A stretch of 64,000 nucleotides of DNA from Herbaspirillum sp. 3R11 (GTDB taxonomy: Bacteria; Pseudomonadota; Gammaproteobacteria; Burkholderiales; Burkholderiaceae_D). The notes under the pieces are model-generated. The model was not told the DNA's origin. It ran no database searches and saw nothing but the letters and a program-made list of their open reading frames with translations. The DNA is taken from positions 1,178,001 to 1,242,000 of the forward strand of contig NZ_SPNJ01000001.1 of NCBI RefSeq assembly GCF_004563925.1, written 5' to 3'. The translations under genes were made by a program, and so were the position numbers. Positions 9,251 to 18,411 of this stretch are shown here, piece by piece (positions within the stretch are counted from its first letter, which is position 1; every line of letters begins with the position of its first letter).

Positions 9251-9343
9251 GATCCTGGTGCGCAAAAAACGACGATCGAAGTAGTTCGTTGAGTTGATTT
9301 TTGCGCCAAGCATCACATGAAAAACTGACGAATAACTGACTTC

Positions 9344-9754
9344 TCAAGGCGTCCCGCACGCCGCCTTGATGGAACGCTGGTATCCCTCCGGCAGATTAAG
9401 CGGCAAGGCATCAGGAGGAAATATGCCCAGGCGCTTGTGCTCGTGGCTCACCACCGGTGCATAGGGGCCGGTCAGCGTGCAGCGATAGGTGGCGATGAAG
9501 ACGTGCTTGTCCGGGATCACTTCAAACAGATACGTATCGAGAGGCGCGCCGACGCTGACTTGCAGATCCAGCTCTTCGCGGATTTCGCGGGCCAGGCATT
9601 CGGTGGAGGATTCACCGAGTTCAATCCGGCCGCCGGGCAATTCCCATTCATCGCGTTCGTTGAGCAGGAGCACGACGTCGCCGTCCGGCGTCAGCAAGAC
9701 GCCTTTGACTGACACGGGATAGGCGGCTGAATGCGGGTCGTTCATTTCGTTCAT
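9344..9754 (-). CDS. NUDIX hydrolase
   Basis: 136 residues with a complete NUDIX box, 'GGRIELGESSTECLAREIREELDL' (GX5EX7REUXEE pattern). It should hydrolyse a nucleoside-diphosphate-linked compound with Mg2+. ATG 9754 is chosen because it overlaps the helicase stop as ATGA, so translation is coupled to that gene; a GTG two codons upstream is less likely. Pairing with a helicase suggests nucleotide-pool or DNA-repair work, but the substrate is open. Confidence 0.88.
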   Translation of the reverse strand: MNEMNDPHSAAYPVSVKGVLLTPDGDVVLLLNERDEWELPGGRIELGESSTECLAREIREELDLQVSVGAPLDTYLFEVIPDKHVFIATYRCTLTGPYAPVVSHEHKRLGIFPPDALPLNLPEGYQRSIKAACGTP

Positions 9755-11841
9755 TTCCACATCCCGCGCATGCGCGCTGCCACGTCGACGCGCATCTGCC
9801 TTGCATCGGGACGGCCGCTCGGTCCGACGGCGACTACAGGCCAGGCGCTGCTGGTGAAATGCGGCAGCACGCCGGGAGGAATGAAGCGCGTGCGCGACGC
9901 ATAGACGTGGCGGTCGCCTTGCGCGTGCTGGCCTCCGGTGAAGAACTTCTGCGGCACCATCAGATGGAGGTCGTCCTTGGCGCGCGTCATGGCGACGTAG
10001 AGCAGGCGGCGTTCTTCTTCGATCTCATCGGTGCTGCCGGTCGCCAGATCGGCCGGGATGCAGCCGTCGACGACGTTGAGTACATACACCGATTTCCACT
10101 CCTGGCCCTTGGATGAATGGATGGTCGACAGGATCAGGTAATCCTCATCCAGCAACGGCACGCCCGACTGGTCGCTGGTGGCGTCCGGCGGATCGAGCGT
10201 GAGTTCGGTCAGGAAGCGTTCGCGCGACGGGTAGCCGGAGGCGATCTGTTCCAGTTGCAGGAGGTCGGCCTGACGTGTGGTGGCGTCTTCGTGCTTGCGT
10301 TCCAGATGCGGCGCGTACCAGCTGCGCGCATGGGCGATCTCGCCGGGCCAGCCGGTCTTGCCTTGCGCCATGAATTGCAGCACCTCGACGAAGCCGCGCC
10401 AGTCGTCGCCGCTGCGTGGCGGCGCCGGCAATTCGGACAGCGCGGCAATCGGATCGGCATGCGTGGCCATGGCTTCCAGCACCTTTTGCGCCGAGCCCGG
10501 ACCGACGCCGGGCAATAGCTGCATCAGGCGGAAGCCGGCCACGCGGTCGCGCGGATTCTGCACGAAACGCAGCATCGCCAGCATGTCCTTGACGTGCGCG
10601 CTGTCGAGGAATTTGAGGCCGCCGAATTTGACGAAGGGGATGTTCCGGCGCACCAGTTCGATCTCCAGCGGGCCGCTGTGATCGGAGGCGCGGAACAGCA
10701 CCGCCTGGTCCTTCAGCGTGCTGCCGGCTTCACGGTTCTCGAGGATGCGTTCGACGATGTAGCGCGCCTGGTCGGCTTCGTCGCGCACCGACACCAGTTG
10801 CGGCTTGTGGTCGGAGACGCGCTCAGTCCACAGGTTTTTGGTGAAGCGTTCCAGCGCCTTGTCGATGACGCTGTTGGCGGCGGCCAGGATAGGTTGCGTC
10901 GAGCGGTAGTTGCGGTCCAGCGTGACGATGTCGGCGGGTGGATCGAAGGCGCGGGGAAAGTCGAGGATGTTGCGCACCGTGGCCGCACGGAACGAGTAGA
11001 TCGCCTGCGCGTCGTCGCCGACCACGGTGAGGCCGCGGCCGTCCGGTTTCAGTGCGAGCAGGATCGACGACTGCAGGCGGTTGGTGTCCTGGTATTCGTC
11101 CACCAGCACGTGGTCGAAGCGCGCACCGATGTCGTCGGCCAGCACGCGCTCGCCGATGGTCTGCGCCCAGTACAGCAGCAGGTCGTCGTAGTCGAGCACG
11201 TTGTGGGCCTGCTTGGCTTCGACATAGGCCCCGAACAGCGTGCGCAGTTGTGCCTCCCATTCAGCGCACCAGGGAAATACCTTGTGCAGGATGCTGTCCA
11301 GCGGCGCTTCCGAATTGACCACGCGCGAGTAGATGGCCAGGCAGGTGGCCTTGAGCGGGAAGCGCTTTTCAGTCTTCGACAAGCCCAGTTCGTGCCGCAC
11401 CAGGTTCATGAGGTCGGCCGAATCTTCGCGGTCGTGGATGGAGAAGTTGGGATCGAGTCCGATCTGGTCGGCGTATTCGCGCAGAATCTGGGCGCCGATA
11501 CCGTGGAAGGTGCCGGCCCAGGACAAGGCGTCGGCCATGATGCGACCGTTGGCGCCGAGCGCTTCGCCACAGATGCGCTGGACCCGACGCGTCATTTCTG
11601 CGGCGGCGCGGCGCGAAAAAGTCATCAGTAAAATGCGGCGCGGATCGGCGCCGTTGACGATCAGATGGGCAACCCGGTGCGCCAGGGTATTGGTCTTGCC
11701 CGAACCGGCGCCGGCGATCACCAGCAAAGGGCGGCCAGGCTCCGGAGATGTGGCCTGCTGTCCCGGCAGTCGGGAGACGATGCCGAATTCCACCGCCTGG
11801 CGTTGTTCGGGGTTGAGTTTTTCCAGATAGTCGACGTTCAT
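9751..11841 (-). CDS. UvrD/Rep-family superfamily-1 DNA helicase
   Basis: 696 residues, ATP-dependent 3'-5' helicase fold. Motif I is 'IAGAGSGKTNTLAHRV', motif II 'VLVDEYQDTN', motif III 'VGDDAQAIYSFRAA', motif IV 'LDRNYRST', and motif VI 'LLYVAMTRAKDDLHL'. It is slightly shorter than UvrD (~720) and has a diverged C-terminus ending in 'MRGMWK', so it may be a UvrD-like accessory helicase rather than the housekeeping UvrD. It is the upstream gene of a two-gene unit with the NUDIX protein. Confidence 0.92.
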   Translation of the reverse strand: MNVDYLEKLNPEQRQAVEFGIVSRLPGQQATSPEPGRPLLVIAGAGSGKTNTLAHRVAHLIVNGADPRRILLMTFSRRAAAEMTRRVQRICGEALGANGRIMADALSWAGTFHGIGAQILREYADQIGLDPNFSIHDREDSADLMNLVRHELGLSKTEKRFPLKATCLAIYSRVVNSEAPLDSILHKVFPWCAEWEAQLRTLFGAYVEAKQAHNVLDYDDLLLYWAQTIGERVLADDIGARFDHVLVDEYQDTNRLQSSILLALKPDGRGLTVVGDDAQAIYSFRAATVRNILDFPRAFDPPADIVTLDRNYRSTQPILAAANSVIDKALERFTKNLWTERVSDHKPQLVSVRDEADQARYIVERILENREAGSTLKDQAVLFRASDHSGPLEIELVRRNIPFVKFGGLKFLDSAHVKDMLAMLRFVQNPRDRVAGFRLMQLLPGVGPGSAQKVLEAMATHADPIAALSELPAPPRSGDDWRGFVEVLQFMAQGKTGWPGEIAHARSWYAPHLERKHEDATTRQADLLQLEQIASGYPSRERFLTELTLDPPDATSDQSGVPLLDEDYLILSTIHSSKGQEWKSVYVLNVVDGCIPADLATGSTDEIEEERRLLYVAMTRAKDDLHLMVPQKFFTGGQHAQGDRHVYASRTRFIPPGVLPHFTSSAWPVVAVGPSGRPDARQMRVDVAARMRGMWK

Positions 11842-12204
11842 GCTGAGCCTTGGTGTGGCGGCAAAAAGAAGCTATTTTACTGGTGTTTTATACAGTCATT
11901 GGCGGCGGTTACAAAAAAGAAGGCAGGGCGAAAAGATGTACTTCAGAGGACTGCCAAAATCATTTGCAAAGTGATGAAAGACCGACAATGGATTCTTTCG
12001 CGCTACTGTCTATACTGGTTTGGTTGCTCTTTGCGCATCTGCTTCAGGGACGGGCCGATGATGCGGCGATTATGCTGCAATGCCAGAACTGGCGCGGCTT
12101 CCAAGCTACCCGTGATATTGCGGATTCACTGCAGGAAGTGCTTGTGCAAGCCACAGCCAATTGGTTAGAATTTCCTTCCGACAACTTCATCTTGAGGTGC
12201 TGCC
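11842..12204. other. Intergenic region between helicase and small + strand gene
   Basis: 363 bases between divergent genes. It must hold the helicase promoter on the minus strand and that of the small gene on the plus strand. A 74-codon open frame (11988-12212) runs through it and into the next gene's start but has no good RBS. I see no RNA gene or repeat. Confidence 0.5.
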
Positions 12205-12489
12205 ATGGATAAGACTCTCGCTCTGCTCGATTGTTTGGTGCAACTCAAGGAAGCGCAGAGCTGCGCCGATGCCTTGCTGTCCGATATCGTCGCCGATGCC
12301 GTACGCGCCAACAGAGGCCACGGCGGCGTACCCAAGCCGGCGACCCTGAAAGCCTTCCGCAACGCGCTCAAATCCGCCAACACGCACTGCTACCAGGCCG
12401 AGCTGATCCTGGCGGAATTCGACGCCCTGCAAACCATCATGCCGATCGGCCAGCAACAGCCGATACGCACGGTGACTTACAGCGTCTGA
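12205..12489 (+). CDS. Small hypothetical protein
   Basis: 94 residues, soluble, predicted mostly helical, with no membrane segment or signal peptide. It begins MDKTLALLDCLVQLKEAQSC and has a basic middle (about residues 35-55). The start is supported by GAGG about 9 bases upstream of ATG 12205, and codon use matches the surrounding genes. I do not recognise the family. It stands alone between a divergent helicase and a convergent small gene. Confidence 0.65.
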   Translation: MDKTLALLDCLVQLKEAQSCADALLSDIVADAVRANRGHGGVPKPATLKAFRNALKSANTHCYQAELILAEFDALQTIMPIGQQQPIRTVTYSV

Positions 12490-12556
12490 GTTCTGAGCGT
12501 CTTAGTTCTGCGCCGGGCTTCCTGTCCGATTGCAAGGTTCGCGTGGTGGTGCGTGT

Positions 12557-12802
12557 CTATGCACGCCCACCGGCAAACAATTCCCGCATATAGACCTGCA
12601 AGGTATCGCCGGAATCCGTCCGAAGTTTGGCGTAGCGACATGACCGGCGGCATCCCGGGCAGGCCACGCGTTGTTCCTGAATCGGGCGCGCGCCATTGAC
12701 GAGTCGCTCCACGATGGCACCGCAACGCGGACAGCTCAGTACGACATCCGGACGTGTTGATGCAACGGCAGAGGTGATCGCTGGCGGGAGAGATGCGGTC
12801 AT
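12557..12802 (-). CDS. Small zinc-ribbon-like hypothetical protein
   Basis: 81 residues with two Cys pairs, CPRCG (about residues 24-28) and CPGCR (about 48-52), spaced as in a zinc ribbon, followed by a basic C-terminal part. No convincing RBS is visible before ATG 12802, so the gene is uncertain. Zinc binding and any nucleic-acid role are inference from the Cys spacing only. Confidence 0.45.
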   Translation of the reverse strand: MTASLPPAITSAVASTRPDVVLSCPRCGAIVERLVNGARPIQEQRVACPGCRRSCRYAKLRTDSGDTLQVYMRELFAGGRA

Positions 12803-13274
12803 GGATGTTTGTTGTTGTGGTTGTCAGGCATCGGAGCGAAATGCCGGATCATCCTAGACGGCTTTGCCCGGCCTGTCTGTCGCACAAAGTGGTGACAAGG
12901 AGGCGCAGGATTTTGTGGCAACATGCCAGTGACCGCCATTGCGCAACATGACGACAAGACCTGCAAGCCTTGCGAGGCCGCCATTGCAGACACCCGGCGA
13001 TGCTTCCCGACGAGAACCTTCCTGGTCTGCACCATTCTTCCGGACCGTCCGAAATACACCGCCGCAGGAACATTCTTGCCACACGGCACTCTCACAGGCT
13101 GCTCGTTGTATTTTGCTCGTTGTTTTATGGCGCGTTTAGTCCGTTCGGGTGACAGACCGCAGCGCAGTTTGTGTCTACAATGGATCGGCAGGCACGCAGC
13201 TTGCATTCGTTTTCTGCAGCGATGGCGACAAGGACGCACCCGGTACATTCCAACACAGGCATTCCGGAGGTAAA
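12803..13274. other. Intergenic region upstream of the diguanylate cyclase
   Basis: About 470 bases with only weak open frames on both strands. None shows a plausible RBS with a recognisable protein. The right end carries GGAGG (13266-13270), which sets the TTG start of the next gene. Nothing else is identified. Confidence 0.5.
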
Positions 13275-14822
13275 TTGCGGCGCGGATTTTCATTCAAGGC
13301 AAAATGGCCCAAGATCCTGATTCAGGACGGCTGGGGTCTGTCCGCCTGTTTCGTGCTGCTGTCTTCTTTGGTGCTGGTGGTGATCTGGGGCATCACCCTG
13401 ACGCATGTCTCCAGCGAAAAGAAGCTGGCCATGGAAAGCGCCTCTTCCGAAAGCCGCAACATGGCCGCCATCATGGCCGCCAATCTCAACGACCGTCTCA
13501 GCCGCGCCGGACAGTACGCCACCGTGGGCAGCAAAGTGCTCGACGGCGACAGCACTGCAGCCGATTACCTGGGCCTGCTGTTCAACGGTGACAGCGCCTA
13601 CGTGCGCGCCGCCGTCTTCGACGACCAGATGCGCCTGCGCTATTCCTCTGCCGGTCTGCCCGAAGAAAGCGAATTCGCGCAGTTGCTGGAGCGCGCCTAC
13701 CCCCAGGCAGCCTCGGGCGCGGATGTACCGAAAGCCGGCACGGTCCTGTTCGGCAAGACCGACAGCCACAACTGGCGCATGCCGATGCTGATCGCCTTGC
13801 AAGCGCCGAAGACCGGCGCACGCGGCTATCTGGTCGCGATACTCGATCTGGGGCGTTTCCTGCACGACTACCAGCAGATCGGCGACGGCTATCTGATTTC
13901 CGTCAACAGCGGTACGGGGGCGCCGCTGGTGGCGCTCAATGACCGCCGGCTGCTGATCGGCGACAACAGTGCAGCATCCATGTCCGCTTCCAGCGTCAGC
14001 AACCTGCAGAAACTTCTCGCCTATCCGCTCAGCGTGAGCGTGACCATCGATCCGGATTCGGTGGTCTCCGACCTGACACAATCGCATGACGAATATGTGC
14101 GCTACGCCATCGTCATCTCCATCGCGGTGGTGACGTTGACGCTGATCCTGATCGGGATTTCTTACCACCGCAAGAAACTGTACGAGCGCTTGGCGCGTTC
14201 CGAGCGCGAAAAGATTTGCCTCATCGAGCAATTGGAAAAGGAAAAGACACGCGCCTATCAACTGGCTTCGCATGACTATCTGACCGGAATTCCCAACCGC
14301 ATGCTGTTCAGCGAACTGGCCGGTGCCGAGCTGTCGCGCGCCAAGCGCAGCCCGAATCTGTACGCCTTGTTTTTCATCGACCTGGACGGCTTCAAGCCGA
14401 TCAACGACACGCTCGGCCACGCGGTGGGCGACCTGCTGCTGAAAGCGGTGGCGCAGCGCCTGTGCACCAACCTGCGTGAATACGACCTGGTGGCGCGCCT
14501 GGGCGGCGACGAATTCGTGGTCCTGCTCTCCGATATCAAGTACCAGAGCCAGATCGCCGACATCGCCGACAAATTGATCAAGGCCGTCGGCGCGCCGTAT
14601 CTCAATCTCGGCGGCCATGAAGTCGGAACCAGCCTGAGCATCGGCATCGCGCTGTATCCCGACGACGGCCACACCGTCGACGAGTTGTTGTCCAAGGCCG
14701 ATGCGGCCATGTATGCCGCCAAGAAAGCCGGCAAGGGCGCTTACCGTTTCCACGACAGCAGCATCCACAGCGGCATGCAGGGACGCCTGCCTTCAACCGC
14801 TACACGTTACTTGTCTGCCTGA
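13275..14822 (+). CDS. Membrane-bound diguanylate cyclase (GGDEF)
   Basis: Makes cyclic-di-GMP from two GTP. 515 residues: a short basic N-terminus, TM1 (about 20-42), a periplasmic sensor domain (about 45-280, Cache-like by length), TM2 ('YAIVISIAVVTLTLILIGI'), a short coiled coil, and the GGDEF domain. The active site is 'ARLGGDEFVVL'. An inhibitory I-site RxxD (REYD) sits five residues before GGDEF, so product inhibition is expected. There is no EAL domain. TTG 13275 is taken as the start because a perfect GGAGG lies 4 bases upstream; the frame is open for 42 more codons 5' with no comparable RBS. The 3' end overlaps the convergent LysR gene by 16 bases. Confidence 0.9.
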   Translation: MRRGFSFKAKWPKILIQDGWGLSACFVLLSSLVLVVIWGITLTHVSSEKKLAMESASSESRNMAAIMAANLNDRLSRAGQYATVGSKVLDGDSTAADYLGLLFNGDSAYVRAAVFDDQMRLRYSSAGLPEESEFAQLLERAYPQAASGADVPKAGTVLFGKTDSHNWRMPMLIALQAPKTGARGYLVAILDLGRFLHDYQQIGDGYLISVNSGTGAPLVALNDRRLLIGDNSAASMSASSVSNLQKLLAYPLSVSVTIDPDSVVSDLTQSHDEYVRYAIVISIAVVTLTLILIGISYHRKKLYERLARSEREKICLIEQLEKEKTRAYQLASHDYLTGIPNRMLFSELAGAELSRAKRSPNLYALFFIDLDGFKPINDTLGHAVGDLLLKAVAQRLCTNLREYDLVARLGGDEFVVLLSDIKYQSQIADIADKLIKAVGAPYLNLGGHEVGTSLSIGIALYPDDGHTVDELLSKADAAMYAAKKAGKGAYRFHDSSIHSGMQGRLPSTATRYLSA

Positions 14823-15685
14823 CGCGATTTCAGTTGTTTCAGGAAAGCGCGCACTACCGGTGACTTTTCGTGCTTGCGCGACGCCAGCGCGATCGCACCC
14901 GGAATGATCTTTCCCTCAATCTGCCGATACGTCACGCCCGGCATGTTCACGCGCTGCATTACCGACGCCGGCACGATTGCCACTCCCTGGCCCAGCGACA
15001 CCAGCGTCACCACTGCCACCAGTCCGCCCGGATTGGGCAAGGTGCGCGGTACGAAACGGCCGCGCCTGGCTACTTCCATGGTGCCGGAAGCCTGCTCGGG
15101 CAAGATGAAATGTTCCGCAGCGAGTGCGGCTGCCGGCACTGTTTCATGCTGCGCCAACGGAGAATTCTCCGGGAGCGCCGCGACGAAATCGTCATACAGC
15201 AAGGTCATGAAACTGACGTCGGCCGGGCAGGGTACCGGCGGCCGGATAAACGCGAGATCGAGGCTGCCGTTGCTGACGCTGACGGGCAAGGTATCCATAG
15301 GCGCTTCGATAAGGTTGAGCTGCACCAGCGGATAGTCGGCGCGAAAGCGCGCCACTTCGGTTTGCAGCAAGCCGGAATACGCCGCAGAAGCGATGTAGCC
15401 GATCTCGATGCGGCCGATCTCGCCGCGCCCGGCGCGACGTGCGGCGTCTTCCGCGCGTGCAGCCTGTTGCAGCGTGCGCAGCGCCTCCTCCAGGAATACC
15501 TCGCCGGCCGACGTCAGGCTGACCGAGCGCTTGGTGCGCTGGAACAGGCGAACGTCCAGCAGGCGCTCGATTTCCTGTATCTGCTTGGTCAGCGCGGGTG
15601 GCGAAATGCCGAGCTGTTCGGCGGCGCGGGCAAAGTGCAATGTTTCGGCGACAGCGGTGAAACAGCGGAAGTGACGAAGCTCCAT
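14807..15685 (-). CDS. LysR-family transcriptional regulator
   Basis: 292 residues. The N-terminal winged HTH (about 1-60, 'MELRHFRCFTAVAETLHFAR', 'AEQLGISPPALTKQI') is followed by a LysR substrate-binding domain. Start ATG 15685 is chosen for the canonical MELRHF N-terminus and a GGAGA upstream. It is divergent from the GlcG-like gene at 15816, with an AT-rich gap holding a LysR-type inverted repeat, so it probably controls that gene and the exporter after it. Its co-inducer is unknown. Confidence 0.92.
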   Translation of the reverse strand: MELRHFRCFTAVAETLHFARAAEQLGISPPALTKQIQEIERLLDVRLFQRTKRSVSLTSAGEVFLEEALRTLQQAARAEDAARRAGRGEIGRIEIGYIASAAYSGLLQTEVARFRADYPLVQLNLIEAPMDTLPVSVSNGSLDLAFIRPPVPCPADVSFMTLLYDDFVAALPENSPLAQHETVPAAALAAEHFILPEQASGTMEVARRGRFVPRTLPNPGGLVAVVTLVSLGQGVAIVPASVMQRVNMPGVTYRQIEGKIIPGAIALASRKHEKSPVVRAFLKQLKSRQADK

Positions 15686-15736
15686 GGCGTTCTCCAATGA
15701 TCCAATGGTCCAACACTTCAATTAACCTGAAAGAAA

Positions 15737-15752
15737 TTAAATAGCATTTTAA
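15737..15752. promoter_or_regulatory. Candidate LysR-type operator
   Basis: TTAAA-N6-TTTAA, a perfect 5-bp inverted repeat (TTAAATAGCATTTTAA) in the AT-rich gap between the divergent LysR gene and the GlcG-like gene. Spacing is compatible with a T-N11-A LysR box. Binding is inferred. Confidence 0.45.
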
Positions 15753-15815
15753 CTGTAATAAAGATAATTATCGGCGGCATTAGAATGTCCTGAATACTTT
15801 CACCAGGAGTCTTTC

Positions 15816-16319
15816 ATGCCTTTGCGCCGCATCACTGCCGTTCTCTTCATGTGCCTTTCAGGCGCCGGACTGATCCACACCGCCTCCGCCCAGCAAGCGG
15901 GCGCCGCGCCGGTTGCCGTCAAACGCATCCTGACGCTGGACAGCGCCAAGGCCATCCTCGCCGCCGCCCATGAAGAAGCGCGCAAGAACGGCTGGCCCGG
16001 CGCCATTGCCGTGGTCGATGACGGCGGCTGGCTGATCGCTTCCGAACGCATGGATAATGCCGCCACGACTGTCGGCCCGGTAGTCGCCGCCGAAAAGGCG
16101 CGCACCGCTGCGCTGTTCAAGCGGCCCTCCGCCGATCTTGAGAACGCCATCAACAACGGCCGTCCCGCCGCCATCACTGCGCCCGGCCTGGTGATGATGG
16201 AAGGCGGCCTGCCCATCGTGGTCGACGGCCAGGTGATCGGGGCCATCGGCGTCAGCGCCGACACCAAGGCGCACGACAGCCTGATTGCACGCGCCGGCCT
16301 TGCCGCCGTCAAGCCGTAA
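15816..16319 (+). CDS. Exported GlcG/HbpS-family protein
   Basis: 167 residues. A signal peptide (MPLRRITAVLFMCLSGAGLIHTASA) precedes a GlcG/HbpS (DUF336) domain with 'AKAILAAAHEEARKNGWPGAIAVVDDGGWL' and the C-terminal 'GGLPIVVDGQVIGAIGVSA'. Family members bind heme or cobalamin-like ligands or accompany glycolate and diol metabolism; the role here is not known. The RBS caggag is good. It is followed 24 bases later by an exporter gene, probably in one transcript under the divergent LysR. Confidence 0.88.
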   Translation: MPLRRITAVLFMCLSGAGLIHTASAQQAGAAPVAVKRILTLDSAKAILAAAHEEARKNGWPGAIAVVDDGGWLIASERMDNAATTVGPVVAAEKARTAALFKRPSADLENAINNGRPAAITAPGLVMMEGGLPIVVDGQVIGAIGVSADTKAHDSLIARAGLAAVKP

Positions 16320-16343
16320 AGATGAGGAAGCCGTGATCCTGCC

Positions 16344-17915
16344 ATGAGCAACATTCAGACTTCCAGCCATGCCGACGCGACTGATGAAGCGCGCCGTCGC
16401 AAGGAGCGCAACATCCTGCTGATCTGCTCCAGCGTATGCGCACTGATCGTGCTCGACACCAACATCGTCGCCGTCTCGCTGCCGTCAGTGGCGCGCTCGC
16501 TGCACGCCGATTTCAGCGACATCGAATGGATCGTCAGCGCCTACATGCTGGCGTTTGCGTCCTTGCTGTTGCCGGCCGGCAGCCTGGCCGACCGCTTCGG
16601 CCGCAAGCGCATGATGCTGCTGGGCCTAGGTTTGTTCGCCATGGCTTCGCTCGGTTGTGGGCTGGCCTGGTCGGCCGGCGCATTGCAGATTGCGCGCGCG
16701 GTCAAGGGCGTTGGCGCCGCGATGCTGCTGACTTCGGCGCTGGCGGTGATCGGTCACGTGTTCCATACGGAAAAAGATCGTACCCACGCATGGGCCGTGT
16801 GGGGCGCCTGCATGGGCGTGTCGATGACGGTGGCGCCGTTGCTGGGCGGGGTGATTACGCAATTGCTCGGTTGGCGCTGGATCTTCCTGCTCAATTTGCC
16901 GGTGTGCCTGTGCCTTGGCATGCTGGTGTATCGCGAGGTGGCTGAATCGGGCGACGCCAACGCCGCACGCCTGGACCCCTGGGGCAGCCTGTTGCTGAGC
17001 GGCGGCCTGGGCTGCGTGATCTGGGCGCTGATCAACGCCAACGCGGCCGGCTGGAGCAGCGCCGCAACCTTGCTGCGCGCCGGCGGCGGCGTGTTGATGC
17101 TGGTCTTGTTCGTGCCGGTGGAACTGATGCAGAAGCGGCCCATGATCGACCTGCGCCTGTTTCGTCATGCGCCGTTCGTCGGCGCGGTGTTGGCGATGTT
17201 TGGCTACGCCAGCTCGGCGCAGGTGATGATGACTTTCCTGCCGCTGTACCTGCAAAACGCTTTCTCCTACTCGGCCATCGTAGCCGGTCTGGCGATGCTG
17301 CCGTTTGCACTGGCGATGATGATCTTCCCACGTGTCGGCGCTGCGCTGACGCGCTACATGCCGCTGCACGGCGTGATGGGGCTGGGCATGGCGCTGGTAT
17401 GCGCCGGCAACGTGCTGGTGGCGATCGCGGCGTATGCCGGGACCTACTGGATGGTGCTGGCCGGCATGCTGGTCACCGGCAGCGGCGCCGGCCTGCTCAA
17501 CGGCAACACGCAGAAAGCCATCATGAACTGCGTGCCGCGCGAGCGCACCGGCATGGCTTCCGGCATCAGCACCACCACGCGTTTTGCCGCCATCGTGCTG
17601 GCGATTGCCTGCCTCGGCTGCGTGCTGACGGTACGCACCGGCAGTTATCTCAAAGACGGATTGACCGGCGCCAACTTGCCACAGCCGGCTGGCTTTACCG
17701 ATGTGGTCGAGCGCATCGTCGCCGGCGACAGCGCAGCGGCCTTGCCGGCGCTGGGCAACAGCCTGGAGGCACTGCATATCGCGCAGACCGGCTTTGCCCA
17801 TGCGTTTGCCTTGCTGATGCTGGCGGCTGCTGCAATCGCCGCCGTGTCGGGCGTGTTGTTGTTCCGACTGATGGGCCGCCGCAAAAATACGTCGATTGAC
17901 GCAATACCGGTTTAA
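16344..17915 (+). CDS. MFS drug/efflux transporter, DHA2 (14-TM) family
   Basis: 523 residues with about 14 predicted membrane helices, as in EmrB/QacA-type proton antiporters. Motif A-like 'GSLADRFGRKRMMLLGL' lies between helices 2 and 3, and motif C-like 'GVSMTVAPLLGGVI' in helix 5. The N-terminus starts with ~30 polar residues. Substrate unknown. No membrane-fusion partner is adjacent, so it may work alone across the inner membrane. Confidence 0.92.
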   Translation: MSNIQTSSHADATDEARRRKERNILLICSSVCALIVLDTNIVAVSLPSVARSLHADFSDIEWIVSAYMLAFASLLLPAGSLADRFGRKRMMLLGLGLFAMASLGCGLAWSAGALQIARAVKGVGAAMLLTSALAVIGHVFHTEKDRTHAWAVWGACMGVSMTVAPLLGGVITQLLGWRWIFLLNLPVCLCLGMLVYREVAESGDANAARLDPWGSLLLSGGLGCVIWALINANAAGWSSAATLLRAGGGVLMLVLFVPVELMQKRPMIDLRLFRHAPFVGAVLAMFGYASSAQVMMTFLPLYLQNAFSYSAIVAGLAMLPFALAMMIFPRVGAALTRYMPLHGVMGLGMALVCAGNVLVAIAAYAGTYWMVLAGMLVTGSGAGLLNGNTQKAIMNCVPRERTGMASGISTTTRFAAIVLAIACLGCVLTVRTGSYLKDGLTGANLPQPAGFTDVVERIVAGDSAAALPALGNSLEALHIAQTGFAHAFALLMLAAAAIAAVSGVLLFRLMGRRKNTSIDAIPV

Positions 17916-17929
17916 AAAAGGGAATTCAT

Positions 17930-18142
17930 ATGACGACGCTGCAATCCAAACAAACAGAGAAACGTTCGTTCTTCGCCACGCTGGCGGCGGTGTTCTGGTC
18001 CTTTGTCGGACTGCGCCGCCTTGCCGATTACGAGAAGGACGCGACCTCGTTCAATCCGTTTTATGTGATTGGCGCCGGCGTGGTCGGCGTCGGTATTTTC
18101 ATTGCGGTGCTGCTGGTCGTGGTGAAACTGGTAGTCGCCTAG
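17930..18142 (+). CDS. DUF2970 small membrane protein
   Basis: 70 residues with the pattern of DUF2970: a polar N-terminus, 'FWSFVGLRRLADYEKD', and one C-terminal membrane helix ('FYVIGAGVVGVGIFIAVLLVVVKLVV'). Function unknown; common in betaproteobacteria. It has a good RBS (aaaggg) and follows the exporter by 14 bases. Confidence 0.85.
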   Translation: MTTLQSKQTEKRSFFATLAAVFWSFVGLRRLADYEKDATSFNPFYVIGAGVVGVGIFIAVLLVVVKLVVA

Positions 18143-18196
18143 CAAAGAGGCGTGTCGACCTTGCCTTTGCGTTGTTTTTATTGAGGGAGTATTGCC

Positions 18197-18409
18197 ATGG
18201 ACAACAAATCCGTACAGCACTTCTTGCGCACTTACGGCAGGGCCGGCAACGCCGCCACGCTTCACCGACAGCGCGCGTCGGCGTTCATACTGGCGACCTT
18301 GCTGATGTTCTCATTCGCCGCCCACATGGCCGAACTGGACATGGCGTTGCTGCGCATGCTGGCGCAGCTGGGGACCGATTGCGTCTGGTGTTCGGTGATG
18401 CCGTATTGA
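18197..18409 (+). CDS. Small hypothetical protein
   Basis: 70 residues with one hydrophobic stretch (about residues 28-45, 'ASAFILATLLMFSFAAHMA') and two Cys near the C-terminus (CVWC). The RBS gaggga precedes ATG 18197 at good spacing. Not recognised. It ends 3 bases before the convergent DUF971 gene. Confidence 0.55.
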   Translation: MDNKSVQHFLRTYGRAGNAATLHRQRASAFILATLLMFSFAAHMAELDMALLRMLAQLGTDCVWCSVMPY

Positions 18410-18411
18410 CC

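Noticed and set aside
11988..12212. 74-codon + strand frame with a hydrophobic start, before the small gene at 12205
   Set aside because: No good RBS, no recognisable family, and it overlaps the better supported start at 12205. Kept only as a possibility within the intergenic entry.
12799..13293. 164-codon minus-strand and 117-codon plus-strand frames before the diguanylate cyclase
   Set aside because: Both have a Cys/Arg-rich composition typical of non-coding frames, lack RBS support and overlap each other.
15716..15729. 14-bp sequence (cttcaattaacctg) shared by the LysR upstream region and the GntR palindrome region at 25785-25798
   Set aside because: A few 14-base matches are expected by chance in 64 kb, and the copy at 15716 lacks the second palindrome half, so a shared regulator site is not supported.
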